DNA from: Akkermansiaceae bacterium UBA956
GTDB lineage: Bacteria > Verrucomicrobiota > Verrucomicrobiia > Verrucomicrobiales > Akkermansiaceae
Length of the DNA stretch: 64,000 nucleotides
Direction of reading: 5' to 3'
Assembly (NCBI GenBank): GCA_002293145.1
Contig: DBCO01000020.1
Span: 81,337-145,336 of the forward strand
Shown: positions 36,758-46,124 of the stretch, one piece after another
How positions within the stretch are numbered: the stretch's first letter is position 1
Layout: each line of letters starts with the position of its first letter
The notes under the pieces: model-generated
What the model was told of the DNA's origin: nothing
Seen by the model: the letters and a program-made list of their open reading frames with translations, nothing else
The model's database searches: none
Position numbers and translations under genes: made by a program

Positions 36758-37555
36758 ATGTCAGGCATGAAAGTCATCGCAATCGGCAACCAAAAAGGAG
36801 GAGTGGGCAAAACAACCACCGCCATCAATCTTTCGGCGGCCCTCACGCTACTCGGACAACGCGTTCTTCTCATCGATCTCGATCCCCAGGCCAACACGAC
36901 CAGCGGAATCGGCCTCGATGCAGATGCCGAAGCGAGCCTCTACCCCGTGCTTCTGGGCAATGCGGACATCCTCGAAAAAATTCAGGAATCGCGCATGCCT
37001 CGCCTTTCGATCATTCCATCCGCCATGGACCTAGCTGGTGTGGAAATCGAACTCGCCCGCGCGGAAGATCACCTCACACGTTTGCGCGGATTTCTCCAAG
37101 GTCTCAAGCCGAATGATCTTTTTGAATATTGCATTCTCGACACCCCACCCTCGCTCGGTGTTTTGATGACATCTGCTCTCGCTGCAGCAGACGAAGTGAT
37201 CATCCCGCTACAATGCGAATGGTTCGGATTAGAAGGTTTGGCAAAAATCGTTCACGTTCTGGAGCAGATTCGAGAATCAGGTGCTAGCCCCGATTTGAAG
37301 CTCGAAGGAATCGTTATGACCATGTATGATGCCCGCACCAACCTGGCGCGCCAAGTGGTAGAGGAAGTCAGTAATTACTTCCCTAACGAAATGTATAAAA
37401 CATTCATCCCTCGATCGATCAAGCTCGGCGAGGCGCCGAGTCATGGTAAAACGATTTTTGAACATGATTCTTCTGGCCTCGCCTCAAAAGCATACTTTGC
37501 GCTTGCACAAGAATTCTTGGCTCGCCACGGAGTTACAAACGCCCAGCTCGTCTGA
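36758..37555 (+). CDS. ParA/Soj family ATPase
   Basis: The 265-residue protein from ATG 36758 has the deviant Walker A KGGVGKTT (residues 13-20), the Walker B region LIDLDPQANTTSGIG and DTPPSLGVLMTSALAAADEV. These identify a ParA/Soj-type P-loop ATPase, dimerising on ATP and binding DNA non-specifically, used to segregate chromosomes or position other cargo. No parB or parS was found next to it; it is followed 8 bases later by a TatD gene. An ATG nine bases downstream is less likely because CAGG lies too close to it. Its cargo is unknown. Confidence 0.9.
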   Translation: MSGMKVIAIGNQKGGVGKTTTAINLSAALTLLGQRVLLIDLDPQANTTSGIGLDADAEASLYPVLLGNADILEKIQESRMPRLSIIPSAMDLAGVEIELARAEDHLTRLRGFLQGLKPNDLFEYCILDTPPSLGVLMTSALAAADEVIIPLQCEWFGLEGLAKIVHVLEQIRESGASPDLKLEGIVMTMYDARTNLARQVVEEVSNYFPNEMYKTFIPRSIKLGEAPSHGKTIFEHDSSGLASKAYFALAQEFLARHGVTNAQLV

Positions 37556-37563
37556 GCCGTTTC

Positions 37564-38361
37564 ATGTTCGCACTCATTGATAGTCACAATCATCTGCAAG
37601 ACCATCGGCTGAATGCTGATCGTAATCGGGTGATCGGAGAAATGAAATGGGAGGGCATTGAACACGCGATCGTAAATGGAACCAGTGAAGCCGATTGGCA
37701 AGAAGTGCAAAACTTGCATCTTTCTGACCCTGCGTTTCTCAGCCCAGCCTTCGGACTACACCCGTGGAAGATAAAAGATCGCAGCAAAGAATGGCAGGAA
37801 AAATTGCGCTACTTTTTGAAAAATCCTCGCGCAAGTATCGGCGAATGCGGGCTCGATTTATGGATTGCCGATGCCAACCTCACAGACCAGGTGGAAGTGC
37901 TGCGAGACCATATTAAGCTTAGCCGAGAGTTCGATCGGCCTCTCACCTTGCATTGCCTCAAAGCCTGGCCCGAGCTTTTTTCGTTGCTAAAAGAGAGCAA
38001 GCCCATCCCCTCCTTCCTGCTTCACAGCTTCGGTGGTCCTTCCCATTTGATCCAGCCCCTGCTAAAACTCGGTGCGTATTTTTCTTTTTCAGGGTATTTT
38101 CTTCACGAACGCAAACGCAAAGCGTTGGAAAACTTTCGCTTGATACCAGCGGAGAGACTTATGATCGAATCCGATGCTCCAGACATGGCGCCTCCGAATT
38201 CTCTACTTACGCCTTATCAAAACGAAAGTTTTCACCATCCCGCCGATCTTCGATGGTGCATGGAAGGATTGGCAGAAGTGCGCGGCGAATCTCCAGAATC
38301 CTGTGCTGAACAATTCCGATCTAACAGTATTCGACTGTTTGCCCTAACTTCTGTATCGTAA
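37564..38361 (+). CDS. TatD family metal-dependent hydrolase
   Basis: The 265-residue TIM-barrel protein has the metal-binding DSHNH (His8, His10), GECGLDL, LHCLKAWPE, LLHSFGG and the final MIESDAPDM. TatD proteins are Mg/Mn-dependent 3'-5' exonucleases or deoxyribonucleases linked to DNA repair and, in some bacteria, quality control of Tat substrates. Length is normal. Spacing of eight bases to parA and 19 bases to the esterase gene suggests shared transcription. Confidence 0.9.
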   Translation: MFALIDSHNHLQDHRLNADRNRVIGEMKWEGIEHAIVNGTSEADWQEVQNLHLSDPAFLSPAFGLHPWKIKDRSKEWQEKLRYFLKNPRASIGECGLDLWIADANLTDQVEVLRDHIKLSREFDRPLTLHCLKAWPELFSLLKESKPIPSFLLHSFGGPSHLIQPLLKLGAYFSFSGYFLHERKRKALENFRLIPAERLMIESDAPDMAPPNSLLTPYQNESFHHPADLRWCMEGLAEVRGESPESCAEQFRSNSIRLFALTSVS

Positions 38362-38380
38362 TCAATATGACAATATACTA

Positions 38381-39796
38381 ATGAAAACACCTAACCATCC
38401 CTCGCTACTTATCTCTATCGTCAGCCTTGCCTTAACGGCGACCAGCGCTCTTGCTGCATCTGATGGACCGGTCAAAGTCTACATTCTCGCCGGTCAATCG
38501 AACATGGTCGGCATCGGCCAAGTCAATTCTGGCTCGACTCGTTGGGGCGCAGAATTTTCCGACGCAGTGGTTTCTGTATACAAAGGCCCCTATGATCCGA
38601 AGACCGATTACGATGCCCTTAAGCCCGAGCAAGCGCTGAAACTCACGAGCTTCGGCGGCGGCGAACCGACACCTTACCCACTTGGAGATGTCCGCATTAC
38701 TCGCGGATTTTACCAAGCCAAGGAGACCGGAACCTATGAATTCAATCCTGGCTATGGTGACAGCACATTCAACATCATGGTCGTCAATGGTATCGAGGCG
38801 CATCGCAAGGAAATCGGCGGCGAGTCATTGCACAAACCTGTGAAGCTCGAAGCCGGAAAAAAAGTACCCTTCAAAATCACCTACCTAACAGCAGGAGCCA
38901 ATGGTTTAGGCTGGACCTCACGACTCGATGTCCCAGGTACCTTGCACACCGTTGTGCATGAAGAGAAAAAATACCCCTATCTCATCGACAAAGACGGACG
39001 CTGGAAATCGCGCGATGACGTTTGGTATAAAGGTGTCATCACCGCTGGCGCAAACAAATGGCTGAACATCGGCTGCGGAGCCAGTCCATCGCAAATCGGC
39101 CCCGAGCTCGCCATCGGTCACATATTGGGCGATCACCACGAGGAGCCTGTCCTGATCCTCAAAGCCTCCCAGGGCAATCGCTCGCTCTCGTGGGATTTTT
39201 TGCCCCCTAGCAGTGAACGCTATGAAGTCGGCGACACCATCTACGCCGGCTACAAAGATACCTCTCCGTCATGGAAAAAAGGCGAAGAACCCAAGCCCGT
39301 GGATTGGTATGCAGGCAAACAATACGACGACTGTTTCAACGCCGCCAAAGATGCACTAAAAAATTTCGACACCAATTTTTCGCACTGGAAAGGCAAAAAA
39401 TATGAAGTCGCAGGCTTCATTTGGTTCCAAGGCCACAAAGACCAAGGCGAACCAGCCGCAAGCCGCTACGAGCAAAACCTCGTCAACCTCATCAAAGCCC
39501 TGCGCAAAGACTTCGATGTTCCCAACGCTCCATTTCTCGTTTCGACGGGTTGCGGTAATCCTGGTAGCCAAGGTCCTGGCCTGAAAATTGCCGAAGCCCA
39601 GCTCGCCGTCGATGGTGACACCGGCAAGTATCCCGAATTCAAAGGCAATGTGAATAGCGTCGATGTCCGTAACGTTTTGCCCGACCCTGCGAAGTCCCCG
39701 AAAAACCAAGACTTCCACTATCACCAAAACGCCGGAGCCTACATGGAACTCGGCGAAGCCATGGGCAAAGGGATGTTGGAATTGCTCAAGAAATAA
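38381..39796 (+). CDS. Exported SASA-domain esterase (sialate O-acetylesterase-like)
   Basis: The 471-residue protein has a signal peptide (1-26, ending ALAASD). The SGNH-type hydrolase domain is of the SASA/DUF303 type: GQSN with nucleophile Ser40 near the N-terminus, ASQGNRSLSWD in the middle, WFQGHKDQG as a later block, and catalytic His in HYHQNAGA. Residues about 100-235 form an inserted beta-rich domain between the first and later blocks, a carbohydrate-binding or PA14-like module. Known relatives deacetylate sialic acids, xylan or other sugars; the substrate here is unknown. Acts outside the cytoplasm. Confidence 0.8.
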   Translation: MKTPNHPSLLISIVSLALTATSALAASDGPVKVYILAGQSNMVGIGQVNSGSTRWGAEFSDAVVSVYKGPYDPKTDYDALKPEQALKLTSFGGGEPTPYPLGDVRITRGFYQAKETGTYEFNPGYGDSTFNIMVVNGIEAHRKEIGGESLHKPVKLEAGKKVPFKITYLTAGANGLGWTSRLDVPGTLHTVVHEEKKYPYLIDKDGRWKSRDDVWYKGVITAGANKWLNIGCGASPSQIGPELAIGHILGDHHEEPVLILKASQGNRSLSWDFLPPSSERYEVGDTIYAGYKDTSPSWKKGEEPKPVDWYAGKQYDDCFNAAKDALKNFDTNFSHWKGKKYEVAGFIWFQGHKDQGEPAASRYEQNLVNLIKALRKDFDVPNAPFLVSTGCGNPGSQGPGLKIAEAQLAVDGDTGKYPEFKGNVNSVDVRNVLPDPAKSPKNQDFHYHQNAGAYMELGEAMGKGMLELLKK

Positions 39797-39909
39797 AGGA
39801 GCGTACACATCAGTCCGCTTCATCGAATGCGGCCAAATAATCCCCTCCCCCCGCCATGTCTCATTTTACTCTTTCCTATTCGCTTGTCAGCGGCTACTGA
39901 GGGCGCGAC

Positions 39910-40869
39910 ATGAGCCAAAATCAACTCGACCAACTGAAGCAATTCACCGTCGTTGTCGCCGATACGGGGGACTTCGAATCGATGAAATCCTATCAACCAC
40001 AGGATGCCACGACCAATCCATCGCTGATTCTGCAAGCCGCAGAGAAGGCTGAGTATCGCCCGATCGTCGAGAAAGCTGTGGCAGAATTTCGCGATTCCGC
40101 TCTCGGTGAACAAGAAAAACTCTCCGCGATTCTTGATCGTATTCTGATTCTTTTCGGTTTGGAAATTCTGAAAATCGTTCCTGGTCGCGTGTCCACAGAA
40201 GTTGACGCACGTTTGTCTTTCGACACCGAAAGCACCGTGACCAAGGCTCGTGAATTGATCGCTGCCTACGAAAAAGAAGGCCACAGCCGCGAACGTATTT
40301 TGATCAAGATTGCCTCCACTTGGGAAGGCATCAAGGCCGCGGAAATCCTCGAAAAAGACGGCATCCGCTGCAACCTGACCTTGTTGTTCTCTTTTGCCCA
40401 AGCTGTTGCCTGCGCCGAGGCTAATGTTCAGTTGATTTCACCCTTCGTCGGCCGCATCCTCGATTGGTATAAAGCCTCCACCGGTAAAGACTACCAAGGT
40501 GATGAAGATCCTGGCGTGGTCTCGGTCAAAGCAATCTACAACTACTACAAAAAATTCGGCTACAAAACCGAAGTTATGGGCGCATCGTTCCGCAACATCG
40601 GAGAGATCCAAGCGCTGGCTGGTTGCGACCTACTGACCATCAGCCCTGGCCTGCTCAAAGAATTGCAAGCCACTGAAGCTCCGTTGGCACGCCGTCTCGA
40701 TCCCGCAGAAGCAGCTCAGGATGCTGTGGAAAAAATCTCGCTCGACGAAAAAGCCTTCCGTTTCCTCTACAACGAGGACGCCATGGCCGTTGAAAAAACC
40801 GCCGACGGCATTCGCAAGTTCTCCGCTGACATCATCAAGCTGGAAAAACTCGTCGCCTCGATGCTGTAA
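39910..40869 (+). CDS. tal: Transaldolase
   Basis: The 319-residue protein matches class I transaldolase of the TalB type. It has DATTNPSLIL (32-41) and RILIKIASTWEG with the Schiff-base Lys133, then GIRCNLTLLFS and SPFVGRILDWYK. It transfers a dihydroxyacetone unit between sedoheptulose-7-phosphate and glyceraldehyde-3-phosphate in the non-oxidative pentose phosphate pathway. Cytosolic, normal length. A bidirectional terminator follows. Confidence 0.95.
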   Translation: MSQNQLDQLKQFTVVVADTGDFESMKSYQPQDATTNPSLILQAAEKAEYRPIVEKAVAEFRDSALGEQEKLSAILDRILILFGLEILKIVPGRVSTEVDARLSFDTESTVTKARELIAAYEKEGHSRERILIKIASTWEGIKAAEILEKDGIRCNLTLLFSFAQAVACAEANVQLISPFVGRILDWYKASTGKDYQGDEDPGVVSVKAIYNYYKKFGYKTEVMGASFRNIGEIQALAGCDLLTISPGLLKELQATEAPLARRLDPAEAAQDAVEKISLDEKAFRFLYNEDAMAVEKTADGIRKFSADIIKLEKLVASML

Positions 40870-40897
40870 TTTGCTCTGCTCATCGGAGCCAATTCTC

Positions 40898-40942
40898 AAA
40901 CGCTCAGCAATGTCCGCTCACCCGGCATCGCTGAGCGTTTTT
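40898..40942. terminator. Bidirectional rho-independent terminator
   Basis: AAACGCTCAGC and GCTGAGCGTTT form an 11-bp perfect stem with a 21-base loop, ending in five T on the plus strand and starting with A residues for the opposite direction. It lies between the convergent tal and trmL genes. Confidence 0.8.
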
Positions 40943-40963
40943 CATGTCGATGGCGAACCTAAG

Positions 40964-41419
40964 TTAGAACCCCACCTGCCTAACAGCCTCGTAGAGTACG
41001 ATGGCGACGGCGGTTGATAGATTCAGACTGCGCGTGCTGCCCTCGCGCATCGGAATGCGCAGCGCCTGATCGCCCGCATCAAATACCATCTGCTCGGGAA
41101 GACCTTTGCCCTCACTGCCGAAAACCAGATAATCGCCCTCGGCAAAAGGCACTTCCCACAGGCCACGGCGAGCCTTGGTACTAAGACACCAGAAACGCGC
41201 ATCCTGACCTACCGCTTGCTGAAGATCGGCATAAGAATCCCACACGCGCAGATCGACGTCTTTCCAGTAATCGAGACCTGTGCGTCGCACGTATTTGTCA
41301 TCTAACGAAAAGCCAAGAGGTTTGACGAGATGCAACACCGAGCCCGTGGCTAATGCCAAGCGCCCAGCAGCGCCGGCATTGTGCGGAATTTCGGGTGCTA
41401 CGAGGACGATGTGAAACAT
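40964..41419 (-). CDS. trmL: tRNA (cytidine(34)-2'-O)-methyltransferase TrmL
   Basis: From the ATG at 41419 the product has 151 residues starting MFHIVLVAPEIPHNAGAAG, the usual start of this SPOUT family. FGSEGKGLPEQM and RIPMREGSTRSLNLSTAVAI form the knotted SAM-binding site. TrmL methylates the ribose of wobble C34 or U34 in tRNA-Leu isoacceptors, which includes the UAA type found in this window. It follows gpmI by 16 bases and is probably in its operon. Confidence 0.93.
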   Translation of the reverse strand: MFHIVLVAPEIPHNAGAAGRLALATGSVLHLVKPLGFSLDDKYVRRTGLDYWKDVDLRVWDSYADLQQAVGQDARFWCLSTKARRGLWEVPFAEGDYLVFGSEGKGLPEQMVFDAGDQALRIPMREGSTRSLNLSTAVAIVLYEAVRQVGF

Positions 41420-41435
41420 GGGCGTAGTGAAAAGG

Positions 41436-42977
41436 TCAGCCTTTGCGGGCGAGCAGCGATTTTCCACTCATCTCCGCAGGTTGCGCGACGCCGAGCATAT
41501 CGAGCAAGGTCGGCGCGACGTCGGCGAGAATGCCATCACGCAGTGTCATTTGACCGGCATCTGCAGCAACGTAGAGTGAGTGCACGAGGTTGGTAGTGTG
41601 TGCGGTGTGCGGCGACCCATCAGGATTGCGCATGACTTCGCAGTTACCATGATCAGCAGTGATGAGGAGCTTGCCACCCAGTGCCAAGGTTCGCTCCACC
41701 AGTAAACGCAGGCCGAGATCGATGGCCTCGCAGGCGTGAATACCAGCTTCGACGACGCCTGTATGCCCGACCATATCAGGGTTGGCGAAGTTCACGATTA
41801 CCAAGTCGTAATTTTCCATGCGACGATAGACCTCAAAGGCCACGTCAGGCGCGCTCATTTGCGGTTTGAAATCGTAAGTCGCAACTTCTTTCGGGCTGAT
41901 CGCTAGGTAGCGATCTTCACCAGGATACGGAGGCTCCACGCCGCCATTGAAAAAGAATGTTACGTGCGGATACTTTTCGGTTTCGGCGCAGCGGAGTTGC
42001 GTCAATCCCGCAAGCGATACAGTTTCGCCGAGGATCATCGTCAAAGATTGCGGCAGGAAAATCAACGGGCATGAGTAGTTGCCGTATTTTGTTAGAGTGA
42101 CATAATGAACCTGCGGTGTGACTTCGCGATCAAAGCCATCGAAGTCAGGGCGCAAAAACGCATCGGAGATTTGGCGAGTGCGGTCGCTGCGATAATTGAA
42201 CCAAAAGAAAACATCGCCATCGCGCACGCGTTGCTCGTTTTCATGGGAGAAAATTAAGGGCAAGACGAACTCATCACCCCGCGGATCGGTGGCGTAGGTA
42301 GCAGCCACGGCGGCCGAGGGACTGAGGCTTGTCGTTTTACCACGACCGAAAACGATGGCATCCCAAGCGAGCTTATTGCGCTCCCAGCGCTTATCGCGAT
42401 CCATCGCATAGTAGCGGCCGATGACAGTGGCAATACTGGCATTCGTGCTCGCAAGGCGTTTTTCGACATCGGCCAAGTAGCCTGCACCACTGGTCGGTGA
42501 AGTATCGCGGCCATCGGTAATGGCATGCACCAGAGTATCGGTGACACCAGCACGTGCAGCCATTTCACAGATCGCGATGAGGTGATCTTGATGCGAGTGA
42601 ACACCACCATCACTGACGAGGCCGATCAGGTGGAGACGGCCATTTTTTGCTTTAGCAAAGGCTTCTTGGAGGTTCGTAATGTGCTCCATTTCACCATCGA
42701 CAATGGATTTATTGATGCGTGTGAGATCTTGATAAACAATGCGCCCTGCACCGAGATTGAGGTGACCAACTTCGCTATTTCCCATCTGTCCATCAGGCAG
42801 ACCGACGTCCATACCGCTAGCGGATAATCGAGCCTGCGGATAAGTAGCATAGAGGTGATCATGAAACGGGGTTTTCGCGAGCAAGGTGGCATTGCCATCA
42901 CGCTCTGCGGTTTCTTTTCCTCCGAGGTTCACACCCCATCCATCACGAATGATCAAAACGACTGGTTTCTTTGCCAT
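41436..42977 (-). CDS. gpmI: 2,3-bisphosphoglycerate-independent phosphoglycerate mutase
   Basis: The 513-residue protein contains the phosphatase-like active site (Asp12 in RDGWG and nucleophile Ser68 in GQMGNSEVGH), HSHQDHL, TDGRDTSP, and ITADHGNCE as later metal ligands. The enzyme interconverts 3- and 2-phosphoglycerate in glycolysis with two Mn ions. The usual ILDGWG reads IRDGWG here, a substitution outside the metal ligand. Length is normal. First gene of a likely operon with trmL, divergent from cdaA. Confidence 0.96.
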   Translation of the reverse strand: MAKKPVVLIIRDGWGVNLGGKETAERDGNATLLAKTPFHDHLYATYPQARLSASGMDVGLPDGQMGNSEVGHLNLGAGRIVYQDLTRINKSIVDGEMEHITNLQEAFAKAKNGRLHLIGLVSDGGVHSHQDHLIAICEMAARAGVTDTLVHAITDGRDTSPTSGAGYLADVEKRLASTNASIATVIGRYYAMDRDKRWERNKLAWDAIVFGRGKTTSLSPSAAVAATYATDPRGDEFVLPLIFSHENEQRVRDGDVFFWFNYRSDRTRQISDAFLRPDFDGFDREVTPQVHYVTLTKYGNYSCPLIFLPQSLTMILGETVSLAGLTQLRCAETEKYPHVTFFFNGGVEPPYPGEDRYLAISPKEVATYDFKPQMSAPDVAFEVYRRMENYDLVIVNFANPDMVGHTGVVEAGIHACEAIDLGLRLLVERTLALGGKLLITADHGNCEVMRNPDGSPHTAHTTNLVHSLYVAADAGQMTLRDGILADVAPTLLDMLGVAQPAEMSGKSLLARKG

Positions 42978-43112
42978 AGCGCGCTTGTATTAGCTGAGGG
43001 AAGCTGGTTCGTCCACAGCAAATCCTGTTTGCATGATGCAGAACAAAAACTTTCGCCGTCATGGATAGAATGCTTGTGAGAAGTCGCGTGGGCGTGCTAA
43101 CTTGGCTGCGGG

Positions 43113-43916
43113 ATGGAATCCATCAAAAATTTTATTGTCGAGCACTGGCAAAGTGCCATCGAGATCCTGATCTTAGCGGCTGGGGTCTATCAGATTTTTC
43201 GTGCCTTCAAGGCGACACGCGGCGCGCGGATCTTGGTTGGGCTCGCATCGATTTTGATTTTCCTCACACTGATCTCTCAGCTTTTTTCCTTCCAAGTCAT
43301 CGGCTGGATCATCACGCGTGCCGCAGCGGCCTTAGCTCTGGCATTGATCGTGATTTTCCAACCCGAATTGCGCAACGCGCTCGCCAAGCTTGGCAGTAGC
43401 CGCCTATTTATGTTTTCTACCACGAGAAAGCTGGCATTCTTAGAGCTATTCGCCGATGCCGTTGTTGCGCTTTCGAAGAAAAGAATCGGCGCGCTTTTTG
43501 CGATCGAGCGAGGCATCAGTCTACGCCAGTATCTCGACACAGGGGTGAAGATGGACGCGATTTTTTCGCAAGAACTGACGATGGCCGTATTCCACCCCAA
43601 AGCACCGCTGCATGATGGAGGAATGGTCATTGCACAAGATCGCGTTGCTGGTGCCGCGTGTGTTTTTCCTGTAAGCCAAAAAGAACTTGGTGATCGCTCC
43701 ATCGGTTTGCGCCACCGCGCGGCAATCGGTATTTCCGAAGAAACCGACTGCGTGGTAGTAGTCGTGTCGGAAGAATCCGGATCAATTTCCTTGTGCATTG
43801 ATGGTGAAATGGTCCGCGCAGCCAATCCTGAAGACTTCCGCTTGCGCCTCGAAGCTCAATTCCTCTCCGCTCCCAAAACAAATGAAACAACTGCTGACAA
43901 AGAACTGGCCGGCTAA
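43113..43916 (+). CDS. cdaA: Diadenylate cyclase CdaA
   Basis: The 267-residue protein has three hydrophobic segments in the first 85 residues and a DAC domain. The motif LHDGGMVI (168-170; most members have DGA) and GLRHRAAIG (RHR at 200-202) bind the ATPs. CdaA joins two ATP into cyclic di-AMP, which controls potassium, osmolyte and wall homeostasis. The gene overlaps the small downstream gene by 35 bases. In Firmicutes cdaA is followed by cdaR and glmM; here only a short CdaR-like gene follows. Confidence 0.92.
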   Translation: MESIKNFIVEHWQSAIEILILAAGVYQIFRAFKATRGARILVGLASILIFLTLISQLFSFQVIGWIITRAAAALALALIVIFQPELRNALAKLGSSRLFMFSTTRKLAFLELFADAVVALSKKRIGALFAIERGISLRQYLDTGVKMDAIFSQELTMAVFHPKAPLHDGGMVIAQDRVAGAACVFPVSQKELGDRSIGLRHRAAIGISEETDCVVVVVSEESGSISLCIDGEMVRAANPEDFRLRLEAQFLSAPKTNETTADKELAG

Positions 43917-44217
43917 AATTTCCTCGCTGATTGCCGCCTACGTCATTTGGTATGTGATTCATCAACATATCGGCGATGATATTGTCGAAAAACTTACCAA
44001 TGAACAGGCGCGGGATCAACAGCGCTTGCAGCAATTGTTAGCACAGAAAATGGAAGAAGTTTACGCCTTGCAGGATAAAATCAATAACGCCAACGCAGAA
44101 AAAGCACTGCGAGCTATTCCCGTGCCCGAGGAGGACCTGCCGCCTAATGAAACGCCAACTCCAATGCCGAGTAATCCTCCACCAAACAAGCCCACTAACG
44201 GCGCCGATACTCAATAA
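43882..44217 (+). CDS. Short CdaR-like single-TM protein without YbbR domains
   Basis: From the ATG at 43882 the product has 111 residues. Its N-terminus (LLTKNWPAKISSLIAAYVIW) resembles the membrane anchor of CdaR/YbbR proteins. The YbbR repeats that normally follow are absent; instead there is a charged helical stretch (about 35-75, probably coiled coil) and a proline-rich tail. It overlaps the end of cdaA by 35 bases, so it is likely translated from the same message and may act as a reduced partner of the cyclase. Function inferred from position and anchor only. Confidence 0.6.
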   Translation: MKQLLTKNWPAKISSLIAAYVIWYVIHQHIGDDIVEKLTNEQARDQQRLQQLLAQKMEEVYALQDKINNANAEKALRAIPVPEEDLPPNETPTPMPSNPPPNKPTNGADTQ

Positions 44218-44232
44218 TTTTACAGCAACTCC

Positions 44233-44862
44233 ATGAATTGTTTTATCGCCGGAACTGATACCGGTGTGGGAAAAACCCACATCACACGCATTTTGCTCGA
44301 ATCACTTCGCGCCGATGGCTTCGATGCCGTCGGCTACAAGCCCATCGTTTGCGGAGATCGCACCGACGCCGAACTACTGGCGGCAGCATCAGGTGGGCTC
44401 GATATTGATGTCGTCAATCCCGTTTGGTGCAAAACCCCTGCGGCACCTTGGGTCGCGGCCCAGTTGGAAAATCGCAAGATCGATTGGCAATCGCTCATCG
44501 ATGGCTATCTAAAACTCGCTTCGAAGCACGAAATCGTGCTCGTCGAGGGCGTCGGTGGTTGGGAAGTCCCCATCAGCGCCAGTGCCAGCACTGCCGACCT
44601 TGTGCAAGCATTGCATATACCCGTCGCACTGGTGGTGGCGAATCGACTTGGTGCGATCAATCATACTGTGCTCACCTGCCAAGCGATTCGTGCGCGTGAG
44701 ATCCGCCTGTGCGGTCTGATTCTTAATCATTTGGTCGATGAATTTGATACCATCATGATTGCGAATAAAAGTAGCATTCCCCACTGCGCAAAATCGCCGT
44801 TGATTACCGAGGTGATTCATTCCCAAGATTGGATCGAGACCGATTGGCTCACCGATCAATAA
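44233..44862 (+). CDS. bioD: Dethiobiotin synthetase BioD
   Basis: The 209-residue protein starts MNCFIAGTDTGVGKTHITRIL, with the P-loop around Lys14, and has VLVEGVGGWEVP, the family's second hallmark. BioD closes the ureido ring of biotin from diaminopelargonate, CO2 and ATP. Other bio genes are not in the window. The C-terminal region beyond about 170 is shorter than in E. coli but the core is complete. Starts 15 bases after the CdaR-like gene. Confidence 0.92.
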   Translation: MNCFIAGTDTGVGKTHITRILLESLRADGFDAVGYKPIVCGDRTDAELLAAASGGLDIDVVNPVWCKTPAAPWVAAQLENRKIDWQSLIDGYLKLASKHEIVLVEGVGGWEVPISASASTADLVQALHIPVALVVANRLGAINHTVLTCQAIRAREIRLCGLILNHLVDEFDTIMIANKSSIPHCAKSPLITEVIHSQDWIETDWLTDQ

Positions 44863-44922
44863 AATCGTTTTCCTAAAACCAAGTTTTGACAAAACCAAAG
44901 AATCTGTTTCATTGTCCACGCG

Positions 44923-46119
44923 ATGTCGATACAGCTTCCTACCGTTCCCGATGCTACTGGTCACTATGGTCCTTTTGGTGGCATGTTTGTGCCCGAGACG
45001 CTGATGACCCCATTGCAGGATCTCGCTGTGGCGTATGAAGCTGCTCGTCAAGATCCTCGCTTCCAAGCGGAACTCGATGACCTTCTTCACAACTACGTAG
45101 GCCGTCCTACGCCATTGTATTTTGCTGACCGCTGGACCGAGAGGCTAGGTGGAGTAAAGATTTACCTCAAGCGCGAGGACCTTTTGCACACCGGCGCGCA
45201 CAAGATCAACAATGCTTTGGGACAAATTTTGCTCGCTAAGCGCATTGGTAAAACACGTATCATTGCTGAAACTGGGGCCGGTCAACACGGAGTGGCCACT
45301 GCTACAGTTTGCGCGCGATTCGGCATGGAATGTGTCGTTTACATGGGAGCAGTGGACATGGAGCGTCAGGCGCTTAACGTCGCGCGAATGCGCTTGATGG
45401 GTGCAAAAGTCGTGCCTGTCACCGGCGGCCAAGCTACCTTAAAAGAAGCGGTCAACGAAGCCATGCGTGATTGGGTGGCAAGCGTCGATGACACACATTA
45501 CATTCTTGGTTCCGCACTTGGATCTCACCCATTTCCGATGATGGTTCGCGATTTCCATCGAGTGATCGGCGTAGAAGCCCGTCAGCAGATCCTCGAAAAA
45601 GAAGGCCGTCTTCCGGACCTACTCGTCGCTTGCGTTGGCGGTGGTTCCAATGCGATTGGTCTGTTTCATCCTTTCCTCAACGACGTAAATGTGCGCATGG
45701 TCGGTGTCGAAGCTGGTGGAGAAGGCATCGTCCCCGAACGCCACGCCGCGCGTTTCCAAGGAGGCAAACTCGGGGTTCTCCAAGGAACCAAAACCTGGTT
45801 GCTGGCTAATGACGACGGTCAGATCGAACTCACTCACTCGGTTAGCGCAGGTCTTGACTACGCTGCCGTCGGACCGGAACATGCCTACTTGCAGAGCATT
45901 GGCCGCGTTGAATATACGTACGCTACCGACGATGAAGCACTTGCGGCCTTCAAGTCACTCGCCACTACCGAAGGCATCCTGCCCGCATTGGAAAGTGCGC
46001 ATGCCATGGCCTACGTGGAAAAAATTGCGCCAACCCTGCCGAAGAATGCGATCTTGATCGCCAACCTCTCAGGTCGTGGCGACAAAGACGTGGAGCAAGC
46101 AAGCAAATATCTGCTCTAA
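44923..46119 (+). CDS. trpB: Tryptophan synthase beta chain
   Basis: The 398-residue protein matches TrpB1. It has GHYGPFGGMFVPETLM (13-28), PLP-binding Lys94 in HTGAHKINNALGQ, the phosphate-binding loop GGGSNAIG and NLSGRGDKD at the end. It makes tryptophan from indole and serine, normally as an alpha2-beta2 complex with TrpA. No other trp gene is adjacent and no leader peptide or trp attenuator was seen. A TTGACA at 44886-44891 lies upstream, but a matching -10 is poor. Confidence 0.96.
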   Translation: MSIQLPTVPDATGHYGPFGGMFVPETLMTPLQDLAVAYEAARQDPRFQAELDDLLHNYVGRPTPLYFADRWTERLGGVKIYLKREDLLHTGAHKINNALGQILLAKRIGKTRIIAETGAGQHGVATATVCARFGMECVVYMGAVDMERQALNVARMRLMGAKVVPVTGGQATLKEAVNEAMRDWVASVDDTHYILGSALGSHPFPMMVRDFHRVIGVEARQQILEKEGRLPDLLVACVGGGSNAIGLFHPFLNDVNVRMVGVEAGGEGIVPERHAARFQGGKLGVLQGTKTWLLANDDGQIELTHSVSAGLDYAAVGPEHAYLQSIGRVEYTYATDDEALAAFKSLATTEGILPALESAHAMAYVEKIAPTLPKNAILIANLSGRGDKDVEQASKYLL

Positions 46120-46124
46120 AATTG

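Noticed and set aside
44863..44922. trp leader or attenuator before trpB
   Set aside because: No leader peptide with Trp codons and no competing hairpins were found in the 60 bases.
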